From Phoenix dactylifera (taxonomy: Eukaryota; Streptophyta; Magnoliopsida; Arecales; Arecaceae), in NCBI RefSeq assembly GCF_009389715.1, contig NC_052404.1:62001-126000 (forward strand): a DNA stretch of 64,000 nucleotides, written 5' to 3'. The first letter of the stretch is position 1, and each line of letters opens with the position of its first letter. A model generated the notes under the pieces. The model made no database searches and was not told the origin of the DNA. It was given only the letters and a program-made list of their open reading frames with translations. The position numbers and the translations under genes are program-made. Below, one piece after another: positions 52,677 to 64,000 of this stretch.

Positions 52677-55600
52677 CTACTGGAAACTTTTGAAAGCTTC
52701 GACTGCCAACAATCTCCTCGCTGTTGGTGGAGCTGGTGGTGCCAACCCAGGTATATCTCTGATGTCCTTGTTATGTGGGTTGACAATCTAAAATTTTGAA
52801 AAATAGCGTGAGGCTCAAAAGAACAGTCTGCAAGCATGCATGTACAAGCATGAGGCAGACAAACATATGCGAGATGAATAAACTGGAAATTGAAGTATCC
52901 GCAAGCACTACTTCTTGAAAATTATGACATAATGATGACATGCTATATACATGATGTTTTGCTAGATCCACATGATTAAGCAGAGAAGACACGTAGAAAG
53001 ATAGAGCAAGTTGTTCCTTCTATAGATCCAGGGCCGGCCCGAGCCTTAGGCGACTGAGGCGGTCGCCTAAGGCCCCGGGCCAATGGAAGGCCCCGGGAGG
53101 CTGACCAAAAGGAAGCAAAGGCCCCATATAAACGGGATCAGGAGCTGGCTAAGAATCTTCTCCCCTCCATCGGTGGAGAGTTTCCTGGCCTGCAGAGGGG
53201 CAATTTGGAAGTTGGGGACAGTAGTTTTGTTTTGGGTGGGGGGGGGGGGGGGGGGGGAGAGAGAGAGAGAGGAGGGATTTGGTTGGCTTGATAGACGCCT
53301 GAAGCCACTCTTACCTTTCATCCCTTCTCTTTTTTGGTTTTGGTCTTGGTTTTCCTTCCCTCACATTACTCCTGATCCAGCTGGGCCATCCGGAAGAATG
53401 ATAGGGGGATTGGAGATGGACGTCTTGGAGGGTGGAGATTCTTTTAGTTTTCTCCTCTCGGCTTCTTCTCCCCTCTTGGGTGGTAGAGAGAGAAAAGGAG
53501 GGAGGGGGTTGAATGGCTGCTGTGCCGTGATGTTGCAGTTGCTGCTTGGGTACTCACTTGAAGGGGAGATGGTGGGATGGGACTTTTATTAATTTGATGG
53601 AGTGAATTTCCCATAATGACCCTACTTTCTCTTATTGAGAGATTTCTTTATGGACAAATTCTTTTCTTACCTTGACCATGAAGTGCCATAGGATGACCTT
53701 TTCCTATCCGGCTCTTGCTTGACATGGTAAACAGTATTGCCAAGTATTATCTCAGTTATTTAATCAGTTTCATGGCCCTTCATTTAGAATAATTACTTTT
53801 ATGTGCTTCCATTCAAGAATTATATTAAATTGAAAAGGCTTCTTGTCTATCTTTGTTAGATTCATGGTTGAAATAGTGTACTTGATAGCTATCTATTTTC
53901 ATATATTTTTTTAAGTATTTTATATTTATTAAAAAAATTATTATTAAAAAAAATTATTATTAAAAAAAAAGGCCTCATTCATTGGATTCGCCTTAGGCCC
54001 CAGAATGTATTGAGCCGCCCCTGTATAGATCTCAATGATCTGATGATATCATTCATAAGAAAACTGAAACGCATATAAAAGGATCACAATCTAATGGAAG
54101 CCAATTAAGTCATTTCTATTCTAGTGATGGTCACGTTATGAATGAAATAGAAGATCAAGAAAAGATACTGCTGTTATGTTCAAATTAAAATCTTAAATTT
54201 TGAATCATATGAAGGAAGCTTCAGTCTCCTAGTAAGTGAAAAAAAAAACAAACATCCAGGCTTGGAGAAAGAAACCACGAGAGGGAAATTACCTTCACAA
54301 TGATGATTGCAATTACACCACAAACAATGAAAAATAGAAGAGCCATGATACACTTGTCAGTAGCCACCTGGAATGATGAAGTACAATGGTTAAAACTGGC
54401 CTAGTCACAGTTATAATGAAAAGAAATAAAGGAACATCAAGCATAAAGATCACGAGGACAACCTGCCTACCAATCTCTTTCACCAGCTGAGAAGCCTTCT
54501 TAATAGAAAACTGAATTGTATCCAACTCATTAACAATTCGACCCATCTGTTCAGTCTGCAAAATTACAAATTAAATACTTTAGGAAAAAGAAAAAACAAC
54601 AGAGACTGCAACACTTGAGACAAGGGATATCCTTAGCATGACTACTCTACATTCCAGCTGGCATTTTATACTATAAGAAGTTAATGAGTCATGAACAGAG
54701 AAGTTCAGCTGGGCTAAATTTCATGTGGCCCAGTAGGCTCCACTCTTCTGGTATTCTCTAACCCAGGCTTGGCTTGACTAAGCTCATAAAAACAGGTGTC
54801 TACTTAAGTCCAACATCCTATGACCCCGATTTCCAAATAATAAAATAAATTTTTCACATAAATTAAGCAGATAACACTTATAAGCACTTATTTAGTGAAA
54901 TAAGTTAAAATGATGTTAAATTCATGATTTTTTAACTATATTAATTTTTTGAAGTCTTTACATATATAATAACTGAAAATGTCAAAGCAAATTGACCTTA
55001 AACTAAAACTAACCAACCAAGCCTGTCTCAGCCTCTTAGGCCCAATTTATCAGTTGTTCTCACTCCAAGAGTCAAAAATTTAAGCTCAAACTCTGCTCTA
55101 AAATGCTAAGCTAGAAGGCAAGCAAACCTAGGGCAACTATTGACCTCAACCACTTTCCAATTTGGAAGGATAAATAGAAATACTAACATTTACTTACTTG
55201 GCCTTTAAGACTTGTAGCAGTTTGAGCTCCTACTTCAATGGTTTGCTCAACAACCTGCAAGTCAACTTTATCATGAGAACCATCAGAAAGATGAATGGCA
55301 GGAGGGTTTTTTCACAAGATATCACATTATACCATTTTTGAACGTTCAATTGCTTGATCAGTCTCATCCATCTTCTTCATTCCAGCATCTACAAGCTCTT
55401 GATTAGACATTGCTGTAGGACAACAGAATATTAACAACCTCATTGAAAATGACTTCAAGTTAAATCAGTCATGAGCAAGTCAAGAAGCTTAAAATCAAAT
55501 TAGCAACAATAAATGATTAAGGAACCTGCTAGTATTGCACTATAAATCATAAGCTGTACAGAGAATTGGTCCAATTTTCTTTCCATAATAGAGGAAGCTC

Positions 55601-58600
55601 TGAGCCCTTTTTTTCTTTTTCATTTTCTTTCAGCTAACAACAGAATGGTGCAAACTAAGTAATTTTCATGGCACTAGATCTAAGGACAAGGATGTACAGA
55701 TACGAGGGTTGCATAGCCAAGCAGCTACAGGTAATAGTTGCACAAAATCCCATATATCCAAATGTCGAGACCTGAGGGCTATGTAGTCTATCTTCGTGCA
55801 CGTGCATGTGCATGAGCCTGGTATTAATTAGTCTACCTTGGAATTTCTTAAAAAGAGGAAAATCTATATTATTGACAAAAAGAGGTTCAGGTATTATCAC
55901 ATGAGAACACAAAAAAAAATAGTTGCCCTTTTGCACATCACATTACCGTCAATGTTAGCGCCATCCTTCGGCCCTATCTCGGCTAGTCGGCTGCAGTTAG
56001 CAATCAACTAGGATTAATGCATGGAGATGTCAGAAATGCATGTTGGGCAGAGCAAAATGGAAACAAATATCCACTTAACCATAGGGTTACCTATGGCAAT
56101 TACCGAAACCATTTGATGGCTAAATAGGCCCTTAGATTGGTGACTTAAAAGGAACCAATTTGAGACTAGTAAGAGATTTAAGACAAGACAATCCTTTCAG
56201 AGATGTCCAGCCAAACAATTTAAGTTCTCACCAGATAGACATGGATAGAGGTTGCTTGAGTTTTTTTTGCTTCTATTTTTTAGGTGTTTGTGCGTGTTTT
56301 TGAGAGAGAGAGAGAGAGAGATGGTGAGAGTAACACCTCCAAAGTTTGAATATGAACCACTCTCCACTGGCCACCACAAGCACTGATGAGAGAGTTGCCA
56401 ACTGATGAGGCTGCTTAAGTCGTCATTTCTGACAACCATCCTCATGCCTCTATGCACCATTATTCCATTTCATGCAATGAAAATGCGGTGATATTGTGCA
56501 TATTGACCAAAAATGAAGTATACAGTATTTCTATTTGTTTTGTTCCTCAACTTCAGAAGATACTTTCAAATGACTCCTTTATCCTCACTACCTAATAGAA
56601 CACTTCCTTTTTCCTTAGTCCCTTTATACTTTAAATTCCACTTATATTTTGTTAGTCTTTTTCCTATCGCCCAGTCTTGGCTTCCATTTCATCCTTGACT
56701 TCTACCTCATGGCTCGTTTCAAGAAGTTTAGGCAAACCCACACCTTTAACTATAACCATCCATGAAGTCAATAAGCTGAAGGATCAAGATATGTGATTTA
56801 TCTATTGGAGAGAACTTCGAATAAAAATGGTCAATTATAATTGTCGTCCATTATCAATGACAGAAATTATAGAGAACAAGCCTGTCATACAAAAATGGGC
56901 CTGGCATAAAAATCATGGCTCGTGACAAGGCCAGCTCTTCTGAAATAAGTTCCTGCAAGTCCTTACCACCTCTATCCAAGTCTTCTTTAATCTCCTCTCC
57001 ACTTTAGACCCTTCAACTCATAATTAAGACTATCTCCTCCCATATTATCTTTGTCCAAGGTCTTAAAAGTCAGTGCCAGTGGGTGTGTCAATCACCCACT
57101 GGCATGAGTGATGAGCTGTGCCTAAATTTAAAACAAAAGAATTCAAAAAATATTTCTTAACAAAAACATTTAAAAAAGGTTAATAGGTGCCATCATAGCA
57201 CTGGCTCAGCATGGTGCATGCTGGCCAATACAGACTGGCACAGCAGGCACGTAAATCCTTGTCTCCACTTATACAAAGCATCTGATTGAACAGCTGCAGG
57301 AGGTCCCCCAACTCCTATTGATGCAACTCCAGTACCTCTCACATACTGAGCTTCAGTTGGATTTGAGCCAACTTTCAACTTACCAAACACCACTTAAAAG
57401 AATTGCAAGATATAGATAGATCATACTATAAATGAACAGTAGGTAAGGATATACCCCTTAAAACAAGCTAAATGAGGTAAAGATCAAGTATAACCTGATG
57501 CCATTTGAACATTGTCCTCAGCTACGGGATCGCTACCTCCAGCACCCATATCAAAGAGTTCAACTCTTTTGTTACCAAGGCTATTTTGGTACCTGCAGAA
57601 TATCAAATTGCAAGGAATATCTACTACTCAACAAAGGACCAAGAAGAAATCACATTGCAACTCATATCCTGGATATAAGATAGAAGAACCAATAATGGCA
57701 GACAAATGCAAATGTTCCAGATGAGTGCATAATGAAAGGCTAGAAATCTGGGTCAGTAGCTACACTTTGATTATTGGAGATAAAGACTACAAAAGGATGT
57801 AAGAAATATCTATTCAGAATATTTCAATATCAGAGGTAAACAAACATGCAGAAATGTTAATGTTTGGTTTGATACAACAATATTTCCATTTTGAAATCAG
57901 GAACAGCTAAGCAAACAAAAGGAGAAAAGAAATAGATGAAACAGATCACAGTTATGAGTTAACTTCCAGAGATGAAATAAACTGGGGGACTAATATCTAC
58001 CCAGGCAACCAAAGCTTAACTAAATATAGAATAATTATGCATAAAAATGTATGCAAACTGTTCTCAAAAAAAATGTATGCAACCAAATCATAGACAGAAC
58101 TAGATGAATCTATAAATTCAATTTAATCTCATTGACGATAAGGAACATTTAGCACCTCCCAAAATTATCTAAGTTATAGGTTAGCTCAGTAAACGTTTAG
58201 AAGTTAACAGGTATTCTAGAGGTAGAATTACCAAATAATATTCCCAACATTCCCTTATTGCAGCAAACAACATTGCAAATCTGCTCTGCTTTTACCAACT
58301 CGCAATGTAAAATATGCTCAAAAAAACAAGTGTGCAACATAAATTCCAAAATTTATTACCTACTGCAGTTTGTCCGTACTTTTTTTTTGAAAAAAAAATT
58401 AAAACTTAATAGATCCTAGAACAGTTTGTTTTTGAAAAACCATACATTCAGTTTGTCTATGAGGGCGGACCTTCGCACAATGGTGAGGTTGCTCTATTAT
58501 GACTTCGGTACCATGGGCTTGAAACATGGAAATAGCCTCCCCATACGGGGTAAGGCTGTGTAGATTTGGCCCGCCCTAGACCTCATAGTGGTGGGAGCCT

Positions 58601-61069
58601 CGTGTGCGGTATGTCTTTTTTATATATATTCAACTTATCCATGAAAGAGAATGAAGTTTCTATTCTATATATGCCAGTACAATGCTACATGTACACAAAA
58701 TAACAGTGTACAAACTATAGGACTTCATATACAATCCACAAATCATATAGGTGTCATTTCATATTCTTTCATGAGGTTTTTTGGAGGAAAAAAACTTAAA
58801 GTTTTCTATTAAGTTACCAAGTAAATCCATGTCATATGTTCTGTGGCTTTTCATTATAATCAATTTAAAGCCTTCAAGGAGTTGAAAGACACAAGAAATG
58901 AGATGTGCAGATAATAAGACTTATTTACTACCATCAAAAACATCATCTCATTAGAAATCACCAGCGATCTTTTGATGAAATACTGATAAAATGTTAATTC
59001 ACTGTGTTACTGAATTTGACATTGGATCAGTGCAGTAAGTGGGACATGTTTTACCAAATTACAGTTGACTATTTTAATATTATAATTGCATTATGTTTTC
59101 CGGGTATTAAAGATGCACAATAGTGATGCAAACTATCTCGACATAGGCAACTTCTACAATATAAAGGAAAAAGGAAGGTTCCATACACCAATTATTGAGA
59201 AAGAGTTTTCTTTTATTCTCTAACCAAGAGATAAGGAAAGAATGATGTGGCTTCAGAGGGGCCAACAACTTGATTGAACAATTAATTCAGCAACCATTTG
59301 CTTTTGAAAAAAAATACATTTTTCAGGACTACAACAGTCATCTTGCCAAAGCAAGATCTATGTTTTGTAGTTAAATTTGGATTTAAGTTGGCCCTATATA
59401 ACCTATCAAGTAAATAAGTTATTAAGGTTATTTCAATCATTTTAAGAATCTTCAGTAAATAAAAGAACAAGTTAATGGATCACATAAAATTTGCTTTCTT
59501 TGTTGTATGTCATAAAGATTTATACAGGAGTTTGCTTGTCACAAGTTTAGCTGGACCGGTACCAGAACCCATGCCGGTCGGCTGCCAATTCGGTACAGGT
59601 TGAACCGAGAGATTCATCCTAGTTCAATAGACCATTTTCAAGCCTTTCGAGATATTGAAGAGGAGGGGGAGGAGGGGGGGGCAAAATCGGTTCATAGCAG
59701 TTCAAGCTATATTTCGGAAAAAAGCACCGAACCGTGTTGGTTTCGCACTGGTTCGATTCAGGGGCGGTTTAGAGTGGTTCAAGCTATTTTTTGAAAAAAC
59801 AAAGCACTGAACCATGCCGGTTCCATACGGGTGAACCAGGCAGTTCGGCAGACCATGGTTTATCGACTTAAAACTTTCTTAGGTACCCTTCTCTGCGACC
59901 ACGGAAAAAGTTTTATGAGACTTTCACTTAAACAATCACTGGAGAAGATTGTTTACCAAATGCTAAGTCAAGCCTTCTTCTGTTTATGTCACTCATATAA
60001 TATACTCGAGAAAAATAAACACAAAATTACAGGGACTGGCTTAGAGTGAATCACCTAAAATCAATAGGGGCATCTAGTATTATGATAGAATGCCAAGCAT
60101 GGATGCCCCTCCAAATTAAAGAATCAAACAATGCATATCTTCTTGATAAGGCAGTACGCCAGTATCTATCTTGACTAAAAGAACAGATTTTTTTTTAAAG
60201 GATTAACACCAACACTATTGACACATACGCATATCAATAGAAAATCTCAAATTTTTTTCTTAGGATAAGCATGCAGTAGACAGGCAGACTGTAGTTACAT
60301 TCATAGGGTTGGGACCATAGCTCAATAGTTATATATGTTCATAATGATAGATAACTAACAAAACTGATCTCAAATAGAGCAAGCACAAAATGGCTAACAT
60401 TCTTGTAGAAAACCATAAGTTGCACTAAAGGTTTTATTATTAACCCTGAAGATGCACTTCTATATGACAATAGAAAACCAATCAAAATTATATTAATGAG
60501 AGAAATATGTCTCTTCAACAGTTAATAATCATTTCAAACTTACGTTTTTCTCAAGGCAACATACGAGTTCAACTCTTTGATCTGCAATGACAATGTAAAT
60601 TAATCACATTACACAGAAAGATGAGAACAAAGATGAAAAAACATGAACAGAAATCACCAACCATGGATTGCTTCTTTTCATTAAGCTGCTTATTGACTTC
60701 AGGAGGATTTCGATTTTCTTCATCTTTAATTGCACGATCAAACTCTTTAATCAACCTGTAAAAAACAAGGAGCAAAATAGTTAAAAACACATGTTTCAAA
60801 GGCATCATTTATTACAAAAAAATTATATTTGGTCACTTATAAAACAACTGATGAGTTGATATGATGTATATGAAGTGCAAGCTACATATATGTACTTGTT
60901 GCTCACTGAAAATTAGAATAGCTTAAATAAATTCTTTTACATAGAACAAACTGAACAAAAGTTTGATTCAACATACCGTTTACATTCCCTCATTTTTCCT
61001 GTCAGCTCCTCCAATTGCTTAGACTGTCTATTAGCGTCCTTAATCTTATCCAGTTTCTGGAATCCATTT
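52677..61069 (-). CDS. NPSN13: Novel plant SNARE 13 (Qb-SNARE), first exon outside the window
   Basis: Minus-strand exons: 61069-60977, 60755-60662, 60581-60544, 57592-57495, 55412-55333, 55254-55198, 54555-54463, 54367-54293, 52787-52677. GT/AG borders and split-codon phases agree throughout, giving 245 residues. Text typical of NPSN13 includes NGFQKLDKIKDANRQSKQLE, LNSYVALRKT, ELFDMGAGGSDP and MSNQELVDAGMKKMDETDQA. The SNARE helix (DETDQAIERSK through LDTIQFSIKKASQLVKEI) is followed by a C-terminal anchor (CIMALLFFIVCGVIAIIIVK) and a short tail with DIRDIPGLAPP. Arabidopsis NPSN13 has about 269 residues, so roughly 24 N-terminal residues (the MSPQLEQIHGEI region) lie beyond 64000. Family role: Qb-SNARE at the plasma membrane and cell plate in membrane fusion, including cytokinesis. 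Introns hold a hAT MITE, an Au SINE and other repeats. Confidence 0.95.
53029..54023. mobile_element. Non-autonomous hAT element with perfect 8-bp duplication
   Basis: 995 bp between identical octamers TATAGATC (53021-53028 and 54024-54031). Ends are CAGGGCCGGCCCGAGCC and (inverted) CAGGGGCGGCTCAATAC, and both subterminal regions carry CCTTAGGCG/CGCCTTAGG. No transposase. It contains an open frame (53083-53592) without recognisable domains, and a run of 20 G followed by an AG repeat (53238-53270). It sits in the last NPSN13 intron. Confidence 0.93.
53238..53270. repeat. G20 run followed by (AG)n
   Basis: Twenty consecutive G at 53238-53257 then about six AG units. It can form a G-quadruplex in principle and is likely to vary in length. 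Confidence 0.9.
56302..56320. repeat. (GA)n microsatellite in an NPSN13 intron
   Basis: GAGAGA run of about 19 bases. Confidence 0.9.
58461..58620 (+). mobile_element. Au-type SINE in an NPSN13 intron
   Basis: The segment starts GAGGGCGGACCTTCGCACAA and passes through TGGTGAGGTTGCTC, a decayed box B (GGCTTGAAACATGG for GGTTCGAATCATGG), AATAGCCTCCCCATACGGGG, GGGTAAGGCTG, and CCCTAGACCTCATAGTGGTG. It ends GGGAGCCTCGTGTGCGGTAT with a short T run. This order is the plant Au SINE, a tRNA-derived RNA polymerase III retroposon. It is inserted antisense to NPSN13 in the intron between 57593 and 60543. Target duplications were not identified. Confidence 0.85.
59550..59850. repeat. ACCGGTACC/GGTTCGG-type dispersed repeat
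   Basis: GGTTCAAGCTAT followed by A-rich text and GCACCGAACCGTG or GCACTGAACCATG occurs twice (about 59699 and 59777), between ACCGGTACCAG and GGTGAACCAGGCAGTTCGGC. A purine run with GGAGGAGGGGGGG lies at 59660-59683. It resembles the segment at 62896-63240 in word content. No coding capacity. Confidence 0.55.
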
Positions 61070-62386
61070 CTGCAGAGAATCAAGGAAAAGGCAAGCTTCA
61101 ATAAAATTGAAAACTTTACTAGGAGCTTCCCATGTGCAGTTTTGCATTTAATACTTCGAGTTTTGAAGAAGGCATACAATAATCATGATGGAACATCATT
61201 TTCCTTAAACACACAAAGAACTCTTGGAAAGCAAGTTTTGTGACATAAAGAAGAATCAAAAACAAGTCACATGGACCTATGATTTATTCATTCTTAAATG
61301 CGCAAAACAGAAAATAATATAGCTACATTGTTAAAACCAATATACAACTGGAATCACAAAACCAGCTCATAGTTATTGTACATGTGAATAAGCAACACAT
61401 AGAGAGCATGAGAAATTTATGAATGCATGACTCCACTTACAACAGATATGCTTTGTAAGACAAATTAAAAATACATAAATAAGTGCTCCATGTCATAACA
61501 TTAAGTTCATTTGCCCAAATACCATTTTTTTCCCATTACAAATGACTATATGTGCTCCACAAAGAAATTTGGTGTCCTGCACAAGCTCCCTCACCCTCCG
61601 CCCTCCCCCCTTCCCAAAAGAGGGGAAGGGGAGGGCAGAGAAAGAGAGAGAGAGCAAAGCCTCATGTCAACATTTATTTAGCACAGCAAACAAGATAAAC
61701 ATCACTTTGTTTCTCCCAAATGCCACAAATGGACAATCAAGTTCACTACTATTATGATAGATATTTTGTAAGGGAAGAAAAGAAACACAATTGCTAATTT
61801 TGTCTTTTATCTCACCTTTGACAACAATAAACTTTTAGAGGTTATCCCGCTGATGTATATTTATATGAATATGTATATGCATAAACAAGCATACTCAAGA
61901 TCAAATGGAGTACAAAAGGTGCAAAATTTTGATGATCAAGTCATTATTTCATTGTGTTCAAGATACATGGAATACATGAAGGAGTTGTGATGCCAAAATT
62001 GCTCAAACTTGTACATCCACCTTATGAGCATTTATGGAGGCTGCACATACCTAAAGGTGACAGTTTAGACATTTGATACAAGAATCCTTTCCCCGTAACA
62101 TCAAAGGATTTTATAACCAGTTTATACGTTCACAAGATTCACATCAAACACTACTATATGCAAGTTCATAGTCTTATGATACTACAAAATATAGCAGAGA
62201 ACATGTAGGAGGAGACAAAAAATTGATAAAATCAGGATGAACAAAGGGAATAAATGAGAGAACCATAGTATCTACCACAATATTCAATAATTTAGAAGTC
62301 ACCAAAATTCTGCCTACAACCTTCTCTGCACATAAGAGAGATTGCTGGAAATCAAAACCTTAAAAGACTTAATCTGCACACAACAT
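61070..62386. other. Part of the first NPSN13 intron; nothing further seen
   Basis: AT-rich sequence between the first visible NPSN13 exon and the tandem duplication. No exon of the missing N-terminus and no transposon ends were found. A GA/AG-rich patch lies at 61620-61655. Confidence 0.5.
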
Positions 62387-62912
62387 CTAATTAAATAATT
62401 TTATTATAATTTAAAATTATAACTCAACATTCCTAAGAAAAAAATACATAAATATCAGAATATTTCATCCATAAATAAACCTGAAATTCTAATAAAGTTT
62501 TTTTTGTATCTAAATCGCTGGAATTTGGCCCCTAAACTTCACCTAAGTAACAAAGACATGATCATATCCTTGTGTTCCGTCATGTCATGAAATATCAATC
62601 CGTCCTAGTACAAGTTGGATGATGATGGTCTGGCCCAAGGTTTGCCAAACTAATTAAATAATTTTACTATAATTTAAAATTATAACTCAACATTCCTAAG
62701 AAAAAAATACATAAATATCAGAATATTTCATCCATAAATAAACCTGAAATTCTGATAAAGTTTTTTTTGTATCTAAATCGCTGGAATTTGGCCCCTAAAC
62801 TTCACCTAAGTAACAAAGACATGATCATATCCTTGTGTTCCGTCATGTCATGAAATATCAATCCGTCCTAGTACAAGTTGGATGATGATGGTCTGGCCCA
62901 AGGTTTGCCAAA
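62387..62912. repeat. 263-bp tandem duplication, nearly identical copies
   Basis: 62387-62649 and 62650-62912 are adjacent direct copies that differ at two positions by eye (TTATTATAA/TTACTATAA and TTCTAATAAA/TTCTGATAAA). This points to a recent event, or to an assembly duplication. Confidence 0.95.
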
Positions 62913-63240
62913 CTAAACTGAACCGCCCGATTCGGCCCATACCAAAACGACTTGGTGGGAGACCGGGTAGGTTCACCTACTTTTTTCAAAACTGGCTCCA
63001 AACCAGTTCCGCCCAAGGTTTGCCGAACTAGGCCGAACTGCCCCGTTCGGCCCGTACCGAGCCCACCTAGTGGGGGACCGAATCAGTTCACCTATTTTTT
63101 TCAAAACCGAAACTGTCCAGAACGAGCTGGAACTAGCCACAAACCGCACGGACTCGGTCCAAACCGGCCAGTTCCATGCGAAACGAGCGCGAACCATCCA
63201 ATTCGCACCGAGTCGGACCAATTCCGAATTGGCCCCCCTC
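62896..63240. repeat. Imperfect ~115-bp tandem repeat rich in CGGCCC/GGTTC words
   Basis: GCCCAAGGTTTGCC begins a unit at 62896 and again at 63011. Both units continue with AACTG..CCG..TTCGGCCC.TACC, CTTGGTGGGAGACC or CCTAGTGGGGGACC, and GGTTCACCTA or AGTTCACCTA. No coding potential is likely. Confidence 0.75.
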
Positions 63241-64000
63241 CCCTATTTTTTTACGCCAAAAAATATCTTAAAATTTGTAAAATAAGGAGAGATCATGCCA
63301 CAAATTTTGATTTTGGCTTGATTTTATGATATGCTGTAAATCTATGGATGATCTCCACAATCACATAAAAAATTTTAAATTTTAGATTATATATAATTTT
63401 TAAAAATTAAAAATATATTTTTGGATTAAAAAATAAAAAAATAAAATAAAATTTAAAAAATCTATAAAATCATACGCATATTTACGGACATGTAAGCTAC
63501 TCTCCAACTAAATTTGGTGTCCATTTAGTCAAATTTTGATTCTATCATGCACAGTGGCCTAGGCCTAAATTTTTTTAAAAAATATATTGCTTTTGATGCA
63601 TGTCCATGGGCTTAGAAAAATATATGTAGCATCCATGGTAGGGTTCTACATGAATTTGAGCTCAAATTAATTTTTTTAAAATATTTTTAAAAATATTTTA
63701 AATTTAAAAAATAATTAGAAATATATAATTAATACCAAAATTATGAAAAATTAGTAGTACGTAATACATATTTCATAAGTATTTTTTGAAGTAGAAAACA
63801 TAATTTTCTGAATTTATGGTCTTTAAAAATATTTTTAATTTAAAAATATTAAAAATATATAAACAAATAAATAAATATGAAAATTAGTGCTATGTATTAG
63901 ATAAATCAGATATATTTTTTGAAGTAAAAAATATTATCTTAATTATAACAAAAAATTTTTATTTTTAAATAATTAATAAACTGATATACTTGATAAATCT
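63241..64000. other. Very AT-rich sequence at the right edge
   Basis: Runs of AAAATTTAAAAA-type text, no open frames of note. It probably belongs to the first NPSN13 intron or to upstream sequence. Confidence 0.4.

Noticed and set aside
53083-53592. 169-residue plus-strand frame
   Set aside because: It lies wholly inside a non-autonomous hAT element and crosses a G20 run; no domain is visible.
57193-57393. Frame MVFGKLKVGSNPTE... next to an NPSN13 exon
   Set aside because: It is not flanked by matching splice sites or NPSN text, and the true exon junctions join in phase without it.

Overview
This is plant nuclear DNA. It is AT-rich and intron-rich, and it carries SnRK3 (CIPK), DYW-type PPR, plant-specific SNARE and NEAP genes together with several classes of plant transposon. 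The gene sequences and the LINE family look monocot, and a palm is my best guess. That guess rests on general resemblance, not on a search.

Four host genes are well supported. CIPK1 (23555-27853, +) is a 12-exon CBL-interacting kinase whose joined exons give 455 residues with the NAF and PPI motifs in place. A single-exon PPR-DYW editing-factor gene lies at 29954-31915 (-). A five-exon coiled-coil protein with a C-terminal membrane anchor lies at 34590-39688 (-), 352 residues, and matches nuclear envelope-associated proteins (NEAP). NPSN13 (52677-61069, -) is a Qb-SNARE; nine exons are present and the first exon lies past the right edge. CIPK1 and the PPR gene converge on a gene-free stretch at 27854-29953.

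The left 23 kb is repeat territory. It holds a 628-bp duplication at the edge, a solo LTR with intact 5-bp target duplications (5174-5953), a decayed Copia element on the minus strand (7074-10246), a GC-rich block beside a (TA)n tract, and a 5'-truncated LINE bounded by a 15-bp target duplication (11928-14551). Three short remnants of LINE RNase H coding sequence follow (18.3-20.4 kb), with a G-box-rich island among them.

The right part carries a tandem TRIM element with three LTRs (32107-32839), a pair of Tourist-like MITEs in opposite orientation (34985-35849 and 44049-44917), an autonomous-type hAT element with a broken transposase (about 47213-50515), a non-autonomous hAT with a perfect 8-bp duplication inside an NPSN13 intron (53029-54023), a relative of it in a CIPK1 intron (26717-26924), an Au-type SINE (about 58461-58620), and a 263-bp tandem duplication at 62387-62912.

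The most unusual observation is a row of seven hairpins inside the solo LTR. In five of them the loop is similar, while the stems differ and still pair. Next are a snRNA-promoter-like USE motif inside the TRIM LTRs, and a shared decay signature: every stop codon I could assign in the Copia, LINE and hAT coding regions replaces a tryptophan codon. I saw no CRISPR array, tRNA gene or intact rRNA gene.
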